A stretch of DNA of 64,000 nt, taken from positions 186,001 to 250,000 of the forward strand of contig NZ_FMZM01000008.1 in assembly GCF_900101465.1 (NCBI RefSeq). Direction: 5' to 3'. A program made the translations under genes and the position numbers. Below are positions 1-8,954 of this stretch, in pieces. The stretch is from Nocardioides lianchengensis (GTDB taxonomy: Bacteria; Actinomycetota; Actinomycetes; Propionibacteriales; Nocardioidaceae). The notes beneath the pieces are model-generated. The model was not told where the DNA came from and ran no database searches. It was given only the letters and a program-made list of their open reading frames with translations. Position 1 is the stretch's first letter. Each line of letters opens with the position of its first letter.

Positions 1-1
1 G

Positions 2-43
2 AAGTTCCTCTCCGAGGTGCTCGAAGGGAAGGCCCTGCTGTGA
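2..43 (+). CDS. ABC transporter solute-binding protein, C-terminal end only (partial)
   Basis: Only the last 13 codons are present, ending in TGA at 41-43. The reading frame is open from the window edge and its stop overlaps the GTG of the downstream permease by four bases (GTGA), which implies translational coupling. Its place immediately upstream of two sugar-type permeases and an ATPase fits the C-terminus of the extracellular sugar-binding protein. This is inferred from gene order, because the visible residues are too few to identify a family. Confidence 0.5.
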   Translation, partial: KFLSEVLEGKALL

Positions 44-981
44 CCTCCACCGTCGCCACCCCCGCCACCAAGGGCGGGCGCCAGGCCCCCGAGACGAGCG
101 ACCGCGCCAAGGCCGAGAGCCGGCTCGCCGCCAAGCTCGTCGCCCCGGCCCTGGTCGTGATGCTCGTCGTCACGGCGTTCCCGATCCTGCGAGCCCTGTG
201 GCTGTCGTTCTACAACTACTCGCTCACCGCACCCGAGGACAAGGAGTTCGTCGGGCTTAGCAACTACCTCACCGCCCTCACCGACGGGCTGTTCTGGCGC
301 GACATCGGCATGACGGTGATCTACATGGTGGTCACCGTCGGCGTGGAGCTGGTCATCGGCTTCATCTTCGCGATGGTGATGCACCGGGTGATCTTCGCCC
401 GCGGCGTGATCCGGACCTCGATCCTGATCCCCTACGGCATCATCACGGTCGTCTCGGGCTTCGCCTGGCAGTTCGCCTTCACTTACCAGAACGGCTTCGT
501 CAACGGCTGGCTCCCGTTCATCGACGACCAGTTCAACTGGTTCGGCGACACCGTGCCGGCCGTCATCGCGATCATGGTCTCGGAGATCTGGAAGACGACG
601 CCGTTCATGTCGCTGCTGCTCCTGGCCGGCCTGGCCCAGGTGTCCGACGACATGATCGAGGCGGCCAAGGTCGACGGCGCCACCTGGTGGCAGCGGCTGT
701 GGAAGGTGATCATCCCGAACATGCGGGCGGCCATCATGGTCGCGGTGCTGTTCCGGGCCCTCGACGCGTACCGCATCTTCGACAACATCTTCGTGATGAC
801 GAACGGTGCGGTGAACACCGAGTCGATCTCGTTCCTCACCTACCGGCAGACCATCGAGCAGTTCCAGCTCGGCATGGGCTCGGCGCTCGCCGTCCTGCTC
901 TTCCTGTCGGTGCTGCTGGTGGCGTTCATCATCGTCAAGCTGTTCCGGGTCGACCTGGCCCAGGCCCGAGGGGAGGGTTGA
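40..981 (+). CDS. Carbohydrate ABC transporter permease, MalF/SugA type
   Basis: A 313-residue inner-membrane permease of the binding-protein-dependent sugar importer family. A 30-residue Lys/Arg-rich N-terminus precedes about six hydrophobic segments. The EAA loop that docks on the ATPase is seen around residue 210 as EAAKVDGATWWQRLWKVIIP. The GTG start overlaps the upstream stop by four bases and the next permease begins two bases after its stop, so these genes form one operon with the ATPase at 1818-3041. Set and order (binding protein, MalF-type, MalG-type, UgpC-type ATPase) match trehalose or other disaccharide importers such as LpqY-SugABC. The substrate cannot be read from the sequence. 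Confidence 0.9.
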   Translation: MTSTVATPATKGGRQAPETSDRAKAESRLAAKLVAPALVVMLVVTAFPILRALWLSFYNYSLTAPEDKEFVGLSNYLTALTDGLFWRDIGMTVIYMVVTVGVELVIGFIFAMVMHRVIFARGVIRTSILIPYGIITVVSGFAWQFAFTYQNGFVNGWLPFIDDQFNWFGDTVPAVIAIMVSEIWKTTPFMSLLLLAGLAQVSDDMIEAAKVDGATWWQRLWKVIIPNMRAAIMVAVLFRALDAYRIFDNIFVMTNGAVNTESISFLTYRQTIEQFQLGMGSALAVLLFLSVLLVAFIIVKLFRVDLAQARGEG

Positions 982-982
982 G

Positions 983-1813
983 ATGAAGAAGACCGGACTC
1001 GTCGTCGGCGTCGCAGCGGTGCTCGTGTGGTGCCTGCTGCCCGTCGCGTGGATCGTCTCGCTGTCCTTCAAGAGTCAGGACGCGGTGTCCAACGGCACCG
1101 ACCCCGGCTTCCTCCCGCTCGACTCCTTCACCGGCTGGGACAACTACCAGGCGGTGTGGGACGACGAGCAGTTCCGTCGGGCCATCCTGAACTCGCTGGG
1201 GATCAGCCTGATCGCCACGCTGCTCTCGGTGATCATCGCGACGCTCGCGGCGTACGCCATCGCCCGTCTGGAGTTCCGCGGCAAGAAGTTCGTGCTGACC
1301 GTGGCCCTGGCCATCGCGATGTTCCCGGTGGTCTCCCTGGTCAGCCCGCTGTTCGACCTGTGGCGCACCATCGGCCTCTACGACACCTGGCCGGGGCTGA
1401 TCATCCCCTACATGTCGTTCACGCTGCCGCTGGCGATCTGGACCCTCTCCGCCTTCTTCCGGGAGATCCCGTGGGAGATGGAGCAGGCCGCGCAGGTCGA
1501 CGGCGCCACGTCGTGGCAGGCGTTCCGCAAGGTGATCGTCCCGCTCGCGGCACCCGGTGTCTTCACCGCAGCGATCCTGACGTTCTTCTTCGCCTGGAAC
1601 GACTTCGTCTTCGGGATCACGCTGACCTCGACCGAGAACGCCCGACCGATCCCGGCGGCACTCTCGTTCTTCGTCGGACCCGACCCGTTCCAGCGGCCGG
1701 CGGGCCTGCTCGCCGCCGCCGCCGTCATCGCGACGATCCCGATCGTCGTCATCGTCCTGCTCTTCCAGCGCAAGATCGTGGCCGGACTGACGTCCGGCGC
1801 GGTGAAGGGATAA
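983..1813 (+). CDS. Carbohydrate ABC transporter permease, MalG/SugB type
   Basis: The 276-residue second permease of the sugar importer. It starts with a membrane segment (residues 5-25), then an extracytoplasmic loop and five more hydrophobic stretches. The EAA loop near residue 168 reads EQAAQVDGATSWQAFRKVIVP, the hallmark of MalG-type subunits. The ATG follows a GGGAGGG ribosome-binding site and lies two bases after the MalF-type gene. The ATPase gene begins four bases after its stop. It should pair with the first permease to form the translocation pore. Confidence 0.9.
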   Translation: MKKTGLVVGVAAVLVWCLLPVAWIVSLSFKSQDAVSNGTDPGFLPLDSFTGWDNYQAVWDDEQFRRAILNSLGISLIATLLSVIIATLAAYAIARLEFRGKKFVLTVALAIAMFPVVSLVSPLFDLWRTIGLYDTWPGLIIPYMSFTLPLAIWTLSAFFREIPWEMEQAAQVDGATSWQAFRKVIVPLAAPGVFTAAILTFFFAWNDFVFGITLTSTENARPIPAALSFFVGPDPFQRPAGLLAAAAVIATIPIVVIVLLFQRKIVAGLTSGAVKG

Positions 1814-1817
1814 CGCC

Positions 1818-3041
1818 ATGGCTGCCATCACCATGAAGAACATCGTCAAGAAGTACGGCGACGGCTTCCCGGCCGTGAACGACGTCTCCATCGACGTCGC
1901 CGACGGGGAGTTCGTGATCCTGGTCGGCCCGTCGGGCTGCGGGAAGTCGACCCTGCTGCGGATGATCGTGGGCCTGGAGGACATCACCTCCGGCGACATG
2001 GTCATCGGGGACAAGCGAGTCAACGACCTGGCCCCGCGCGAGCGCAACCTGGCCATGGTGTTCCAGAACTACGCTCTCTACCCCCACCTGTCGGTCTACG
2101 AGAACATCGCGTTCCCGCTCCGGCTGGCCGGCGCGAGCAACGACGAGGTCGACAAGAAGGTGCGCGAGGCGTCCAAGACGCTGGAGCTGGACGAGCACCT
2201 GGAGCGCAAGCCGGCCAACCTCTCCGGTGGTCAGCGCCAGCGGGTCGCGATGGGTCGGGCGATCGTCCGCGAGGCCGACGCGTTCCTCTTCGACGAGCCG
2301 CTGTCCAACCTCGATGCCAAGCTCCGTGGCCAGATGCGCACCGAGATCTCCCGGCTGCAGAAGAAGCTCGGCATCACCACCGTCTACGTCACCCACGACC
2401 AGACCGAGGCGATGACGCTGGGCGACCGCGTCGCCGTCCTCAAGCGCGGTGTGCTCCAGCAGCTCGCCTCTCCGCGCGAGCTCTACGACAACCCCGGCAA
2501 CCTGTTCGTCGCGGGCTTCATCGGCTCTCCGCCGATGAACTTCCTGCCGGCCGAGGTCGACGGCACCACCGTCAAGCTGCCGTTCGGCTCCGTGCAGATC
2601 CCGGCCGACAAGGCCGAGAAGGTGGCCGGCAAGGGCCTGCTCATCGCCGGCATCCGGCCGGAGAACTTCGAGGACGCCTCGGTGATCGAGGCCAAGGACG
2701 AGGCGTCGACCTTCACCGCGAAGGTCGAGGTCGTGGAGTGGCTCGGCAACGAGACCTACGCCTACATCCCCTTCGAGGCCCCGCCCGAGGTCGAGGAGCA
2801 GCTGCGCCAGCTCGAGCGCGACCTCGACGGCGAGTCGCTGCGCACGCAGCTCGTCGTCGCCCTCGACGGCACCAGCAGGATCAAGGAGGGCGAGGAGGCG
2901 CAGATCTGGATCGACTCGCGCAAGATGCACCTCTTCGACCCGGCGACGGGCGAGAACCTGACGGTCGACAAGGCCAACGCCGGACGGATCCTCGGCAACG
3001 CGATGGCCGAGGCAGCCGAGCAGCCGGCGGCCGCCGGCTGA
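1818..3041 (+). CDS. Sugar ABC transporter ATP-binding protein, UgpC/SugC/MsmK family
   Basis: A 407-residue ATPase energising the sugar importer. Walker A is GPSGCGKST (about residues 37-45), the Q-loop region MVFQNYALYPHL, the ABC signature [14 protein letters not shown], and Walker B FLFDEPLSNLD followed by THDQTEA. The C-terminal third is the TOBE regulatory domain typical of the UgpC/MalK group. It carries an acidic insertion near residues 315-340 that makes it longer than the usual 360-370 residues. Such ATPases sometimes serve several importers, so it may not be dedicated to this one. It is the last gene of the operon; a strong hairpin follows at 3059-3106. Confidence 0.93.
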   Translation: MAAITMKNIVKKYGDGFPAVNDVSIDVADGEFVILVGPSGCGKSTLLRMIVGLEDITSGDMVIGDKRVNDLAPRERNLAMVFQNYALYPHLSVYENIAFPLRLAGASNDEVDKKVREASKTLELDEHLERKPANLSGGQRQRVAMGRAIVREADAFLFDEPLSNLDAKLRGQMRTEISRLQKKLGITTVYVTHDQTEAMTLGDRVAVLKRGVLQQLASPRELYDNPGNLFVAGFIGSPPMNFLPAEVDGTTVKLPFGSVQIPADKAEKVAGKGLLIAGIRPENFEDASVIEAKDEASTFTAKVEVVEWLGNETYAYIPFEAPPEVEEQLRQLERDLDGESLRTQLVVALDGTSRIKEGEEAQIWIDSRKMHLFDPATGENLTVDKANAGRILGNAMAEAAEQPAAAG

Positions 3042-3058
3042 GTCGCACGGACCCACCC

Positions 3059-3106
3059 GACGGGGCGGGCGTTCGGGGTCGTTCGGACTCCGGCGCCCGC
3101 CCCGTC
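3059..3106 (+). terminator. Terminator-like hairpin after the sugar ABC operon
   Basis: A perfect 13-base inverted repeat (GACGGGGCGGGCG at 3059-3071, complement at 3094-3106) with a 22-base loop, 18 bases after the ATPase stop. No U-tract follows, which is common for GC-rich actinobacterial terminators. Confidence 0.7.
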
Positions 3107-3166
3107 GTCGTACGGCCCGAAGGGACACGATCGCCGGGACAGCTCCCCCAACCCCCGGAGGTCTCG

Positions 3167-3469
3167 GTGCCCGACGGCCCCACCCCGCATCCTGCGATCG
3201 AGCGCGGACCCGCGCCGGAGGAGGACACGACCTCGTGGCTCGGCCTGGCCGCCACGACCGCGTTCTTCGGCGCCCTCGCCGGCGCCCTCACGATCCCGTC
3301 CCTCTGGGACTCCTGGATCGTCGAGAACGACAGCCGCCGCTTCGGCGGGCTTCTCGGCCGGCTGGAGGACCTCGGCCGGTTGCCCGTGGCCGGCGTCCTC
3401 GGCCTCGTCGCGCTGGTCGGGCTGGTCGCCCTCGTCCACGAGCTCCGGACCGACCGAGAGGACTCCTGA
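3167..3469 (+). CDS. Small hypothetical membrane protein (100 aa)
   Basis: No family recognised. A GGAGG at 3156-3160 sits six bases before the GTG and decides the start. The first 20 residues are Pro/Glu-rich. Two hydrophobic segments follow (about residues 23-43 and 72-90), with a charged loop between them and a short Arg/Glu/Asp tail, so a two-pass membrane protein is likely. Its stop is one base before the ATG of the next gene, so the two are probably co-transcribed. Confidence 0.65.
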   Translation: MPDGPTPHPAIERGPAPEEDTTSWLGLAATTAFFGALAGALTIPSLWDSWIVENDSRRFGGLLGRLEDLGRLPVAGVLGLVALVGLVALVHELRTDREDS

Positions 3470-3470
3470 G

Positions 3471-3998
3471 ATGGGTCTGTTCGACAAGCTGACCGCCAAG
3501 CTCGCCTCGATGGGCATCGACCACGCCGCCGTCCTCGCCGGGCAGCTCGGCCCTGAGGACGCCTTCGTCGCCACGGCCGGCGTGCTGCCGGCGGCGTACG
3601 GGCGGGGCGGCGGAGGCCGCCTGCTGAACGGCACCCAGATCGCGATGAAGGCCGTCGATGCCGCGACCAACGCGGTGTCCGGCAAGAAGCACGTCGGGGG
3701 CGACGCCGACAGCATCGCCGCGGCGCTCCCGCGCGAGGGCGAGCTCCGGTACGCCGCCCTCAGCGCTCGCGGGCTCTCGCTGTGGGACTTCGGCCTCAAC
3801 GGCCAGCAGGACCCGCCGACCTTCGTGCTGCGGATCACCGGCGAGCAGGTGCGCTCGGTCGTCGACACGGGCAAGAGGGCCCAGGGCGGCGCGGTCGTCG
3901 TCCGGTTCACCTTCACGGACGGGTCGTTCTTCGACTACCGGGTGCTGCCGAACGGGCAGCAGTTCATCACGGCCTGCGCGGAGCGTTGGCCGGCCTGA
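3471..3998 (+). CDS. Hypothetical protein (175 aa)
   Basis: I do not recognise the family. The N-terminal 60 residues are Gly/Ala-rich without a signal peptide or clear membrane span. Residues 85-170 alternate hydrophobic and charged positions as in a beta-rich domain (for example FVLRITGEQVRSVVDTG and VVVRFTFTDGSFFDYRV), resembling small PH-like folds, but this is only an impression. It starts one base after the small membrane-protein gene and is convergent with the DUF1707 gene 13 bases away. Confidence 0.75.
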   Translation: MGLFDKLTAKLASMGIDHAAVLAGQLGPEDAFVATAGVLPAAYGRGGGGRLLNGTQIAMKAVDAATNAVSGKKHVGGDADSIAAALPREGELRYAALSARGLSLWDFGLNGQQDPPTFVLRITGEQVRSVVDTGKRAQGGAVVVRFTFTDGSFFDYRVLPNGQQFITACAERWPA

Positions 3999-4011
3999 TC
4001 CTCGGGACGAC

Positions 4012-4653
4012 TCAGTCGGATGCCCGGCGGAGGCGCTTGCGCTTCTCGCCGGGCATCGGCTTGCGCACGACGGTGACCGCGCCCATCAGCGCGACGCCGC
4101 GGACCCGTACGTGCGGGGAGGCCGGGCCGATCTCGGGATCGACCTTGGCCCGGCCCTCCTCGAAGGTGCCCATGATCCCGACCCCCTCGACCGTGACCCG
4201 GGTCCAGGCGTTGACGATGACGTCGACGGCCCCCATGACGGCGTTGGCGGTGATGACGACCTCCGGCGTCGTGAAGACCGCCTCGCGCAGGTCGATGTCG
4301 ACCCCGCCCATCATCGTGAACGCCGTGTGGATCGGCGGGACCTCCCAGACCCCCTTGCGGTCCGTCCCGCTCATCACCGCGATGCTCGTGCCGTAGCGCG
4401 GCGCCCCGGTCGGCGCCGGCAGCTGGCCGGGCCGCGGGGCCGGCACCAGACCGGTCGGCAGCGGGGCCTCCGCGCCGGGCAGGTCGACGACCAGCGGCAC
4501 CAGGTCGCCGTACACCTTCGCGGCGTACGCCGCCTCCAGCCGCTCGTCGAGCTCCTCCAGGTCGATCCGGCCCTCGCCGGCGGCCTGGCGCAGGAACTCG
4601 GCCGTGCGGTGCCGGTCGTCGTCGGAGATGCGCTGCTGGTGCGGCTCGATCAC
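4012..4653 (-). CDS. DUF1707 domain protein with LiaF-like C-terminal domain
   Basis: 213 residues. The N-terminal 55 carry the DUF1707 signature: R-S-D-D-D-R near residue 9, then AAGEGRIDLEELDERL, ending in DLP. A Pro-rich linker leads to a beta-repeat domain with repeated G-G-V-D-I-D and A-V-M-G-A-V-D-V patterns, resembling the C-terminal domain of LiaF/DUF2154 cell-envelope stress proteins. No membrane segment is present. The GTG start (4653) overlaps the stop of the STAND regulator (GTGA), so the two are translationally coupled. An envelope-stress role is inferred from family resemblance only. Confidence 0.8.
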   Translation of the reverse strand: MIEPHQQRISDDDRHRTAEFLRQAAGEGRIDLEELDERLEAAYAAKVYGDLVPLVVDLPGAEAPLPTGLVPAPRPGQLPAPTGAPRYGTSIAVMSGTDRKGVWEVPPIHTAFTMMGGVDIDLREAVFTTPEVVITANAVMGAVDVIVNAWTRVTVEGVGIMGTFEEGRAKVDPEIGPASPHVRVRGVALMGAVTVVRKPMPGEKRKRLRRASD

Positions 4654-7088
4654 GGCACCAGGGTAGTGCGGGCGGACCGGGCCCGGTCCCGCTCGGGGCG
4701 GCGGCTCTGCCGCTCGGCGAGCGCCTCGGCCTCGTCGTACCAGCGCACGGCGGTGGCGGGGTCCTCCCCCGCGGCGGCGAGGTCGCCCAGGGCGAGCATC
4801 GCCTCGACCTCGGGCGAGCCCCAGCCGTGCTCGCGGGACCGGGCCAGCGCCCCCTCCAGGACGCGGACGCCGGCCGCCGGGTCGCCCTGACCGGCCAGCA
4901 GCCGCCCGCGGGTGACGTCGAGCAGGGCCAGCGCCTCGCCCAGCTCGTGCCGGGCCAGGGCGGTCTCGGCGTGTGCCAGGTCGGTCGCACACGCCTCGAG
5001 GTCGCCGACCTGCTCGCGGTGCCGGGCCAGCCAGCCCCGGCTGATCGCCGCCAGGGTGGCGAATCCGCCCGTCTCCAGCTCGGTCACGGCCTCGATGCCG
5101 AGCCGGACCGCCCCGACCGGGTCACCGAGCGCCTCCGCGAGCAGCGGCCGGTTGCTGCGCACGATGGCCAGCGCGAGGTCGTCGCCCGCGCGGGCGGCGT
5201 ACTCCTCGCAGGCGTCGTAGACCTCCGCACCGATCCGGGGGTGACCGAGGAGGCGCAGGGTGTCGGCGAGGTTGCCGAGCGCCCGACCGCGGGCCTGGTC
5301 ATGCCCGCGCGCGGCCGCGAGGCGGACCGAGCGGGCGTAGGCGTGGACGGCGTCGCGGTAGCGACCGCGGTGCTTGTGGATGTTGCCGATGCCGTTCACC
5401 ACGCGCGCCGCCTCGGTGTCGGCGGGATCCTCGACGTCGTGGGCCCGCTCCAGCTCGGCCAACGCCTCGTCGAGCCGGCCGCGCATCTCGAGGCTGCGGG
5501 CGCGCAGGCGCCGTACGCCGCGGTCGTCGACGCCCGCGTCCAGGGCGTGCGTGCAGAGCGCGTCGCAGGTCGCCCACTGGCCGGTCACCTCCAGGTGGTC
5601 GGCCAGCAGCAGCGCGACGTCGGCGGTCGCCCGAGGACGCCCCCACCCGGGGGCCGCGTCCGCGACGGCGAGCAACGACGACTGCTCGTCAGTGAGCCAG
5701 CCGACGTCCGGGTCGCCCGCCGGTGCGTGCTCACGGGTCCGCTCGACCACGGTGTCGAGCAGCCGCTCACGCGCGGCCTGCTGGGCCGACCGCGGGTCCA
5801 CGATGAGCCCGAGGTGGGTCGCGAAGGCCCGGACCACGTCGTGCAGGAGGTAGCGCCCGCGTCCGTCCTGGCGGAGCAGCTGCTCGGCGACCAGCTGCTC
5901 GAGGTGGTCCGCGGCCACGTCCTCGGCCACCCCCGCCAGCGCCGCGACGACCCACTCCGTGAGCTCGGGCCCGGGGTGCAGGGCCAGGGCCCGGAGGGTC
6001 GCGGCGACGTCGACGGGAAGTAGGTCGTGGCCCATCCGCAGCGCCGGGCGGAGCCGCTCGTCGCGCGGGAGCGCCTCGAGCCGGGCGGCGTGGTCGTCCA
6101 GGGTCCACTCCGGCTGGGCGGCGACCAGCGCCCCGGCGACGGTGAGGTCGAGCGCCATCCGGCCGCAGGCCCGGACGATCCGCTCCGCGGCCGCCCGGTC
6201 CTCGACCCGTACGTCGCGACCGCCGGTCCGGGCGAGCAGGTCCAGCGCAGCGGATTCCGAGAGCTCGGTGAGGACCACCTCTCGGTGCTCGGTGGCGCGG
6301 GGCAGGCCGGTCAGCGCCCGCCGCCCGGTCACCAGGACGCGGGCCCGCGGCGGGATGGGGAGCAGCGCGGCGACCGGCGTCGCGTCGCGGACGTTGTCGA
6401 GCAGCACCACGGCCGGCGTCGCGGACAGCTCGCGCCACAGCAGCTCGCGACGGCCCGCGAGGTCCAGGGCGTCGTACCGCTGCGGGACGACGCCGAGGCC
6501 GACGAGCAGGCCACCCAGCACGGCCGAGGGGTCGAGCGGCGGCCGCTCGGGGTCGTAGCCGCGCGCGTCCAGGCCGACCGTGCGGCAGGCCGGGCCGAGC
6601 CGGTCCTGCCAGACCCGGGCCACGTGGAGCGCGACCTCGGTCTTGCCGATGCCGGCGAGGCCGACGACCGAGGTGACGCCGCCGGGCGGGTGCGCCACCA
6701 CCGTGCGCAGCACCTCGTCGCGGCCGACCAGCTCCCGGCGCGGCCGGACCAGCGGCGGCCGCTCCGGGGCCGCGCCCGCCCCGTGCACGTCGCGGAAGGC
6801 CGCCCGCCAGTGCGCCAGGTCGCCGGCGGGCACCCCGAGCACGGTGACCAGATCGAGGTAGAGCTCGCCGTCGAGGCGTCGCCGCCCCGGCCGGAAACAG
6901 TCGTAGACCGTCACCTTGCCCGGCCGGCCGGTGCGGAGCCCACGCTCGCTCCTCAGCCCGCCGACCCGCGTCGCGAGGGCGGCGTACGACGGGCCGCCCG
7001 CCCAGGCCCGCAGCTCGGCCAGGGCGCGGGTGAGATCGTCGAGCGTCGTCGCCCCGACCGGGCGAGGTGCCCGGTCGCCGCTGCTCAC
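4650..7088 (-). CDS. STAND-family regulator: HTH, NB-ARC ATPase and TPR repeats
   Basis: An 812-residue multidomain signalling protein. Residues 15-105 look like the degenerate XRE-type helix-turn-helix found at the front of actinobacterial NB-ARC proteins. The NB-ARC domain follows, with P-loop GLAGIGKTEVALHV (near residue 145) and Walker B VVLLDNVRD. A winged-helix region lies near 350-430, and an Ala/Leu/Arg-rich TPR solenoid fills about residues 480-790. SARP-AfsR-like proteins share the ATPase-TPR layout but have a different DNA-binding domain. It probably senses a ligand or partner through the TPRs and controls transcription. The co-translated DUF1707 gene is the most likely functional partner. 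Confidence 0.85.
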   Translation of the reverse strand: MSSGDRAPRPVGATTLDDLTRALAELRAWAGGPSYAALATRVGGLRSERGLRTGRPGKVTVYDCFRPGRRRLDGELYLDLVTVLGVPAGDLAHWRAAFRDVHGAGAAPERPPLVRPRRELVGRDEVLRTVVAHPPGGVTSVVGLAGIGKTEVALHVARVWQDRLGPACRTVGLDARGYDPERPPLDPSAVLGGLLVGLGVVPQRYDALDLAGRRELLWRELSATPAVVLLDNVRDATPVAALLPIPPRARVLVTGRRALTGLPRATEHREVVLTELSESAALDLLARTGGRDVRVEDRAAAERIVRACGRMALDLTVAGALVAAQPEWTLDDHAARLEALPRDERLRPALRMGHDLLPVDVAATLRALALHPGPELTEWVVAALAGVAEDVAADHLEQLVAEQLLRQDGRGRYLLHDVVRAFATHLGLIVDPRSAQQAARERLLDTVVERTREHAPAGDPDVGWLTDEQSSLLAVADAAPGWGRPRATADVALLLADHLEVTGQWATCDALCTHALDAGVDDRGVRRLRARSLEMRGRLDEALAELERAHDVEDPADTEAARVVNGIGNIHKHRGRYRDAVHAYARSVRLAAARGHDQARGRALGNLADTLRLLGHPRIGAEVYDACEEYAARAGDDLALAIVRSNRPLLAEALGDPVGAVRLGIEAVTELETGGFATLAAISRGWLARHREQVGDLEACATDLAHAETALARHELGEALALLDVTRGRLLAGQGDPAAGVRVLEGALARSREHGWGSPEVEAMLALGDLAAAGEDPATAVRWYDEAEALAERQSRRPERDRARSARTTLVP

Positions 7089-7110
7089 CCCGCGATCCTA
7101 GTCAGGCCTC

Positions 7111-8169
7111 TCAGCCGTCGGTCGCGACCACCAGCACCGGGATCGGGTCGACGACGATCCGGACCCGGGTGCCCGCGGCGAGGGCCTGCGCCTCGGCGTT
7201 GCCGAGCTGGGCGACCACCAGGGTGCCGTCCCCGAGGGCCGCCGTCACCCGGGACAGCCCGCCCAGGAAGGCCACCGACAGCACGGTCGCCGTACCGGTG
7301 TCGTCGGCGACGAGCGACACGGACTCGGGACGGACGAGCGCGACCCCGGACCCCTCGGCCGACCCCGCCAACGTGGGGACGGGGGTGCCGAGGACGTCGG
7401 CGACGCCGCCGGAGACCCGCGCGGGGATCCGGTTGCTGAGCCCGACGAACTCGCCGACGAACGGCGTCGCCGGGGCGCTGTAGAGCTCGGCGGGCGTGGC
7501 GATCTGGTCGAGGCGCCCGGCGTTCATGACGCCGACGCGGTCGGCGACGGCCAGCGCCTCCTCCTGGTCGTGGGTGACGAACAGGGTCGTGGTGCCGACG
7601 TCGAGCTGGATCCGGCGGATCTCGTCGCGCAGCTGCACGCGCACCTTGGCGTCGAGCGCCGAGAGCGGCTCGTCGAGGAGCAGCACCGCCGGCTCCACGG
7701 CCAGGGCCCGGGCCAGGGCGACCCGCTGCTGCTGGCCGCCGGAGAGCTGGTTGGCGTAGCGGCCGCGGTGCTGGGCCAGGCCCACCAGCTCGAGCATCGC
7801 CGTCGCGCGGGCGTGCCGCACCTTGCGCGAGCGGCCCCGCAGCTTGAGCCCGAAGGCCACGTTGTCGAGGACCGTCAGGTGCGGGAAGAGGCTGTAGGCC
7901 TGGAAGACCATGCCCATGTCGCGCTTGTTCGCGGGTACGCCGCTGATGTCGCGGCCGCCGACGGTGATGGTGCCGGCGTCCTGCCGCTCCAGTCCGGCCA
8001 GGATCCGCAGCGCCGTGGTCTTGCCGCAGCCGGAGGGTCCGAGCAGCGCGACCAGCTCGCCCGGCCCGAGCCGGAGGTCCAGTCCGTCGAGCGCGTGCAC
8101 GTCGCCGTACGAACGGCGCAGACCGCTCATCGACACGGCCAGGCCGGCGTTCGGGTTCTCGTCGGTCAT
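7111..8169 (-). CDS. ABC transporter ATP-binding protein, PotA/FbpC-like
   Basis: A 352-residue ATPase with Walker [16 protein letters not shown]-loop MVFQAYSLFPHL, signature [15 protein letters not shown], Walker [12 protein letters not shown] and a C-terminal TOBE domain. It is the fourth gene of an importer operon (binding protein 9863-10987, permeases 8951-9862 and 8172-8954). The ATG at 8169 is chosen because GGAGGG lies nine bases upstream; a GTG two codons earlier would overlap the preceding stop. This ATPase type serves iron, thiamine, spermidine and aminoethylphosphonate importers, and nothing here settles which. Confidence 0.9.
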   Translation of the reverse strand: MTDENPNAGLAVSMSGLRRSYGDVHALDGLDLRLGPGELVALLGPSGCGKTTALRILAGLERQDAGTITVGGRDISGVPANKRDMGMVFQAYSLFPHLTVLDNVAFGLKLRGRSRKVRHARATAMLELVGLAQHRGRYANQLSGGQQQRVALARALAVEPAVLLLDEPLSALDAKVRVQLRDEIRRIQLDVGTTTLFVTHDQEEALAVADRVGVMNAGRLDQIATPAELYSAPATPFVGEFVGLSNRIPARVSGGVADVLGTPVPTLAGSAEGSGVALVRPESVSLVADDTGTATVLSVAFLGGLSRVTAALGDGTLVVAQLGNAEAQALAAGTRVRIVVDPIPVLVVATDG

Positions 8170-8171
8170 GG

Positions 8172-8954
8172 TCACTTCCCTCCGGAGGTACGCCGGCGCC
8201 GGTCGAGGAACGACAGGAGCACCAGCAGGACAGCGGCGAACAGGATCGAGGCCAGGGAGAGGGCCATCGACTGGGGAGCGTCGCTCTTGCCGAGCAGGAC
8301 GATCACCACGGGCAGGGTCTCGTAGTTCTGCAGGGAGGCGACGGTGTACTCGCCGAGCACCAACGCGACCGAGATGAAGGCGGCACCGAGCACCCCCGTC
8401 CAGATGTTGGGGGTGATCACCCGGACGATCACGGTCAGCCAGCTCGCGCCGAGCGAGCGGGCCGCCTCCGCGAGGGTCACCGCGTCGATCGACGACAGGG
8501 CGGCGTCGAGGGAGCGGTAGGCGTAGGGCAGCACCAGCACGACGTACACGAAGGTGAGCGTCAGGGCGGAGTCCCCCATGAAGTAGTGCACCCAGGCGTA
8601 GACGTTCTTGATCCCGACCACGATCACCAGGGCCGGGATGGTCAGCGGGAGCAGGCACAGGAACTCGACGAGCCGGGAGGCTCGCGGCACCCGGAGCCGG
8701 ACCCAGATCATCGTCGGCACCAGCAGCACCACCATCCCGACGACGGTGAGCAGCGCCAGCAGCACCGACGTGGTGATGGCCTCGGTCAGGGTGGGGTCGT
8801 CCAGCAGGGTCCGCCACGCCTCCCCGGTGCGCTCCCCGGTCCCGGGGACCTTCGTGCTGAAGTCGAGGAGGGCGGCCAGCGGCAGCAGGAAGAACAGGCC
8901 GAAGGCCAGCAGCAGCACCCAGCGGAGCACCCGCCACGTCGTCGAGCCGGTCAC
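8172..8954 (-). CDS. ABC transporter permease (second membrane subunit)
   Basis: A 260-residue permease of the PotC/FbpB-C-terminal type with six hydrophobic segments. The EAA loop lies around residue 165 (LAEAARSLGASWLTVIVRVITP). The GTG start overlaps the stop of the first permease (GTGA) and its stop is two bases before the ATPase start, so all four genes are tightly coupled. With the first permease it would form the heterodimeric channel. Confidence 0.88.
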   Translation of the reverse strand: MTGSTTWRVLRWVLLLAFGLFFLLPLAALLDFSTKVPGTGERTGEAWRTLLDDPTLTEAITTSVLLALLTVVGMVVLLVPTMIWVRLRVPRASRLVEFLCLLPLTIPALVIVVGIKNVYAWVHYFMGDSALTLTFVYVVLVLPYAYRSLDAALSSIDAVTLAEAARSLGASWLTVIVRVITPNIWTGVLGAAFISVALVLGEYTVASLQNYETLPVVIVLLGKSDAPQSMALSLASILFAAVLLVLLSFLDRRRRTSGGK

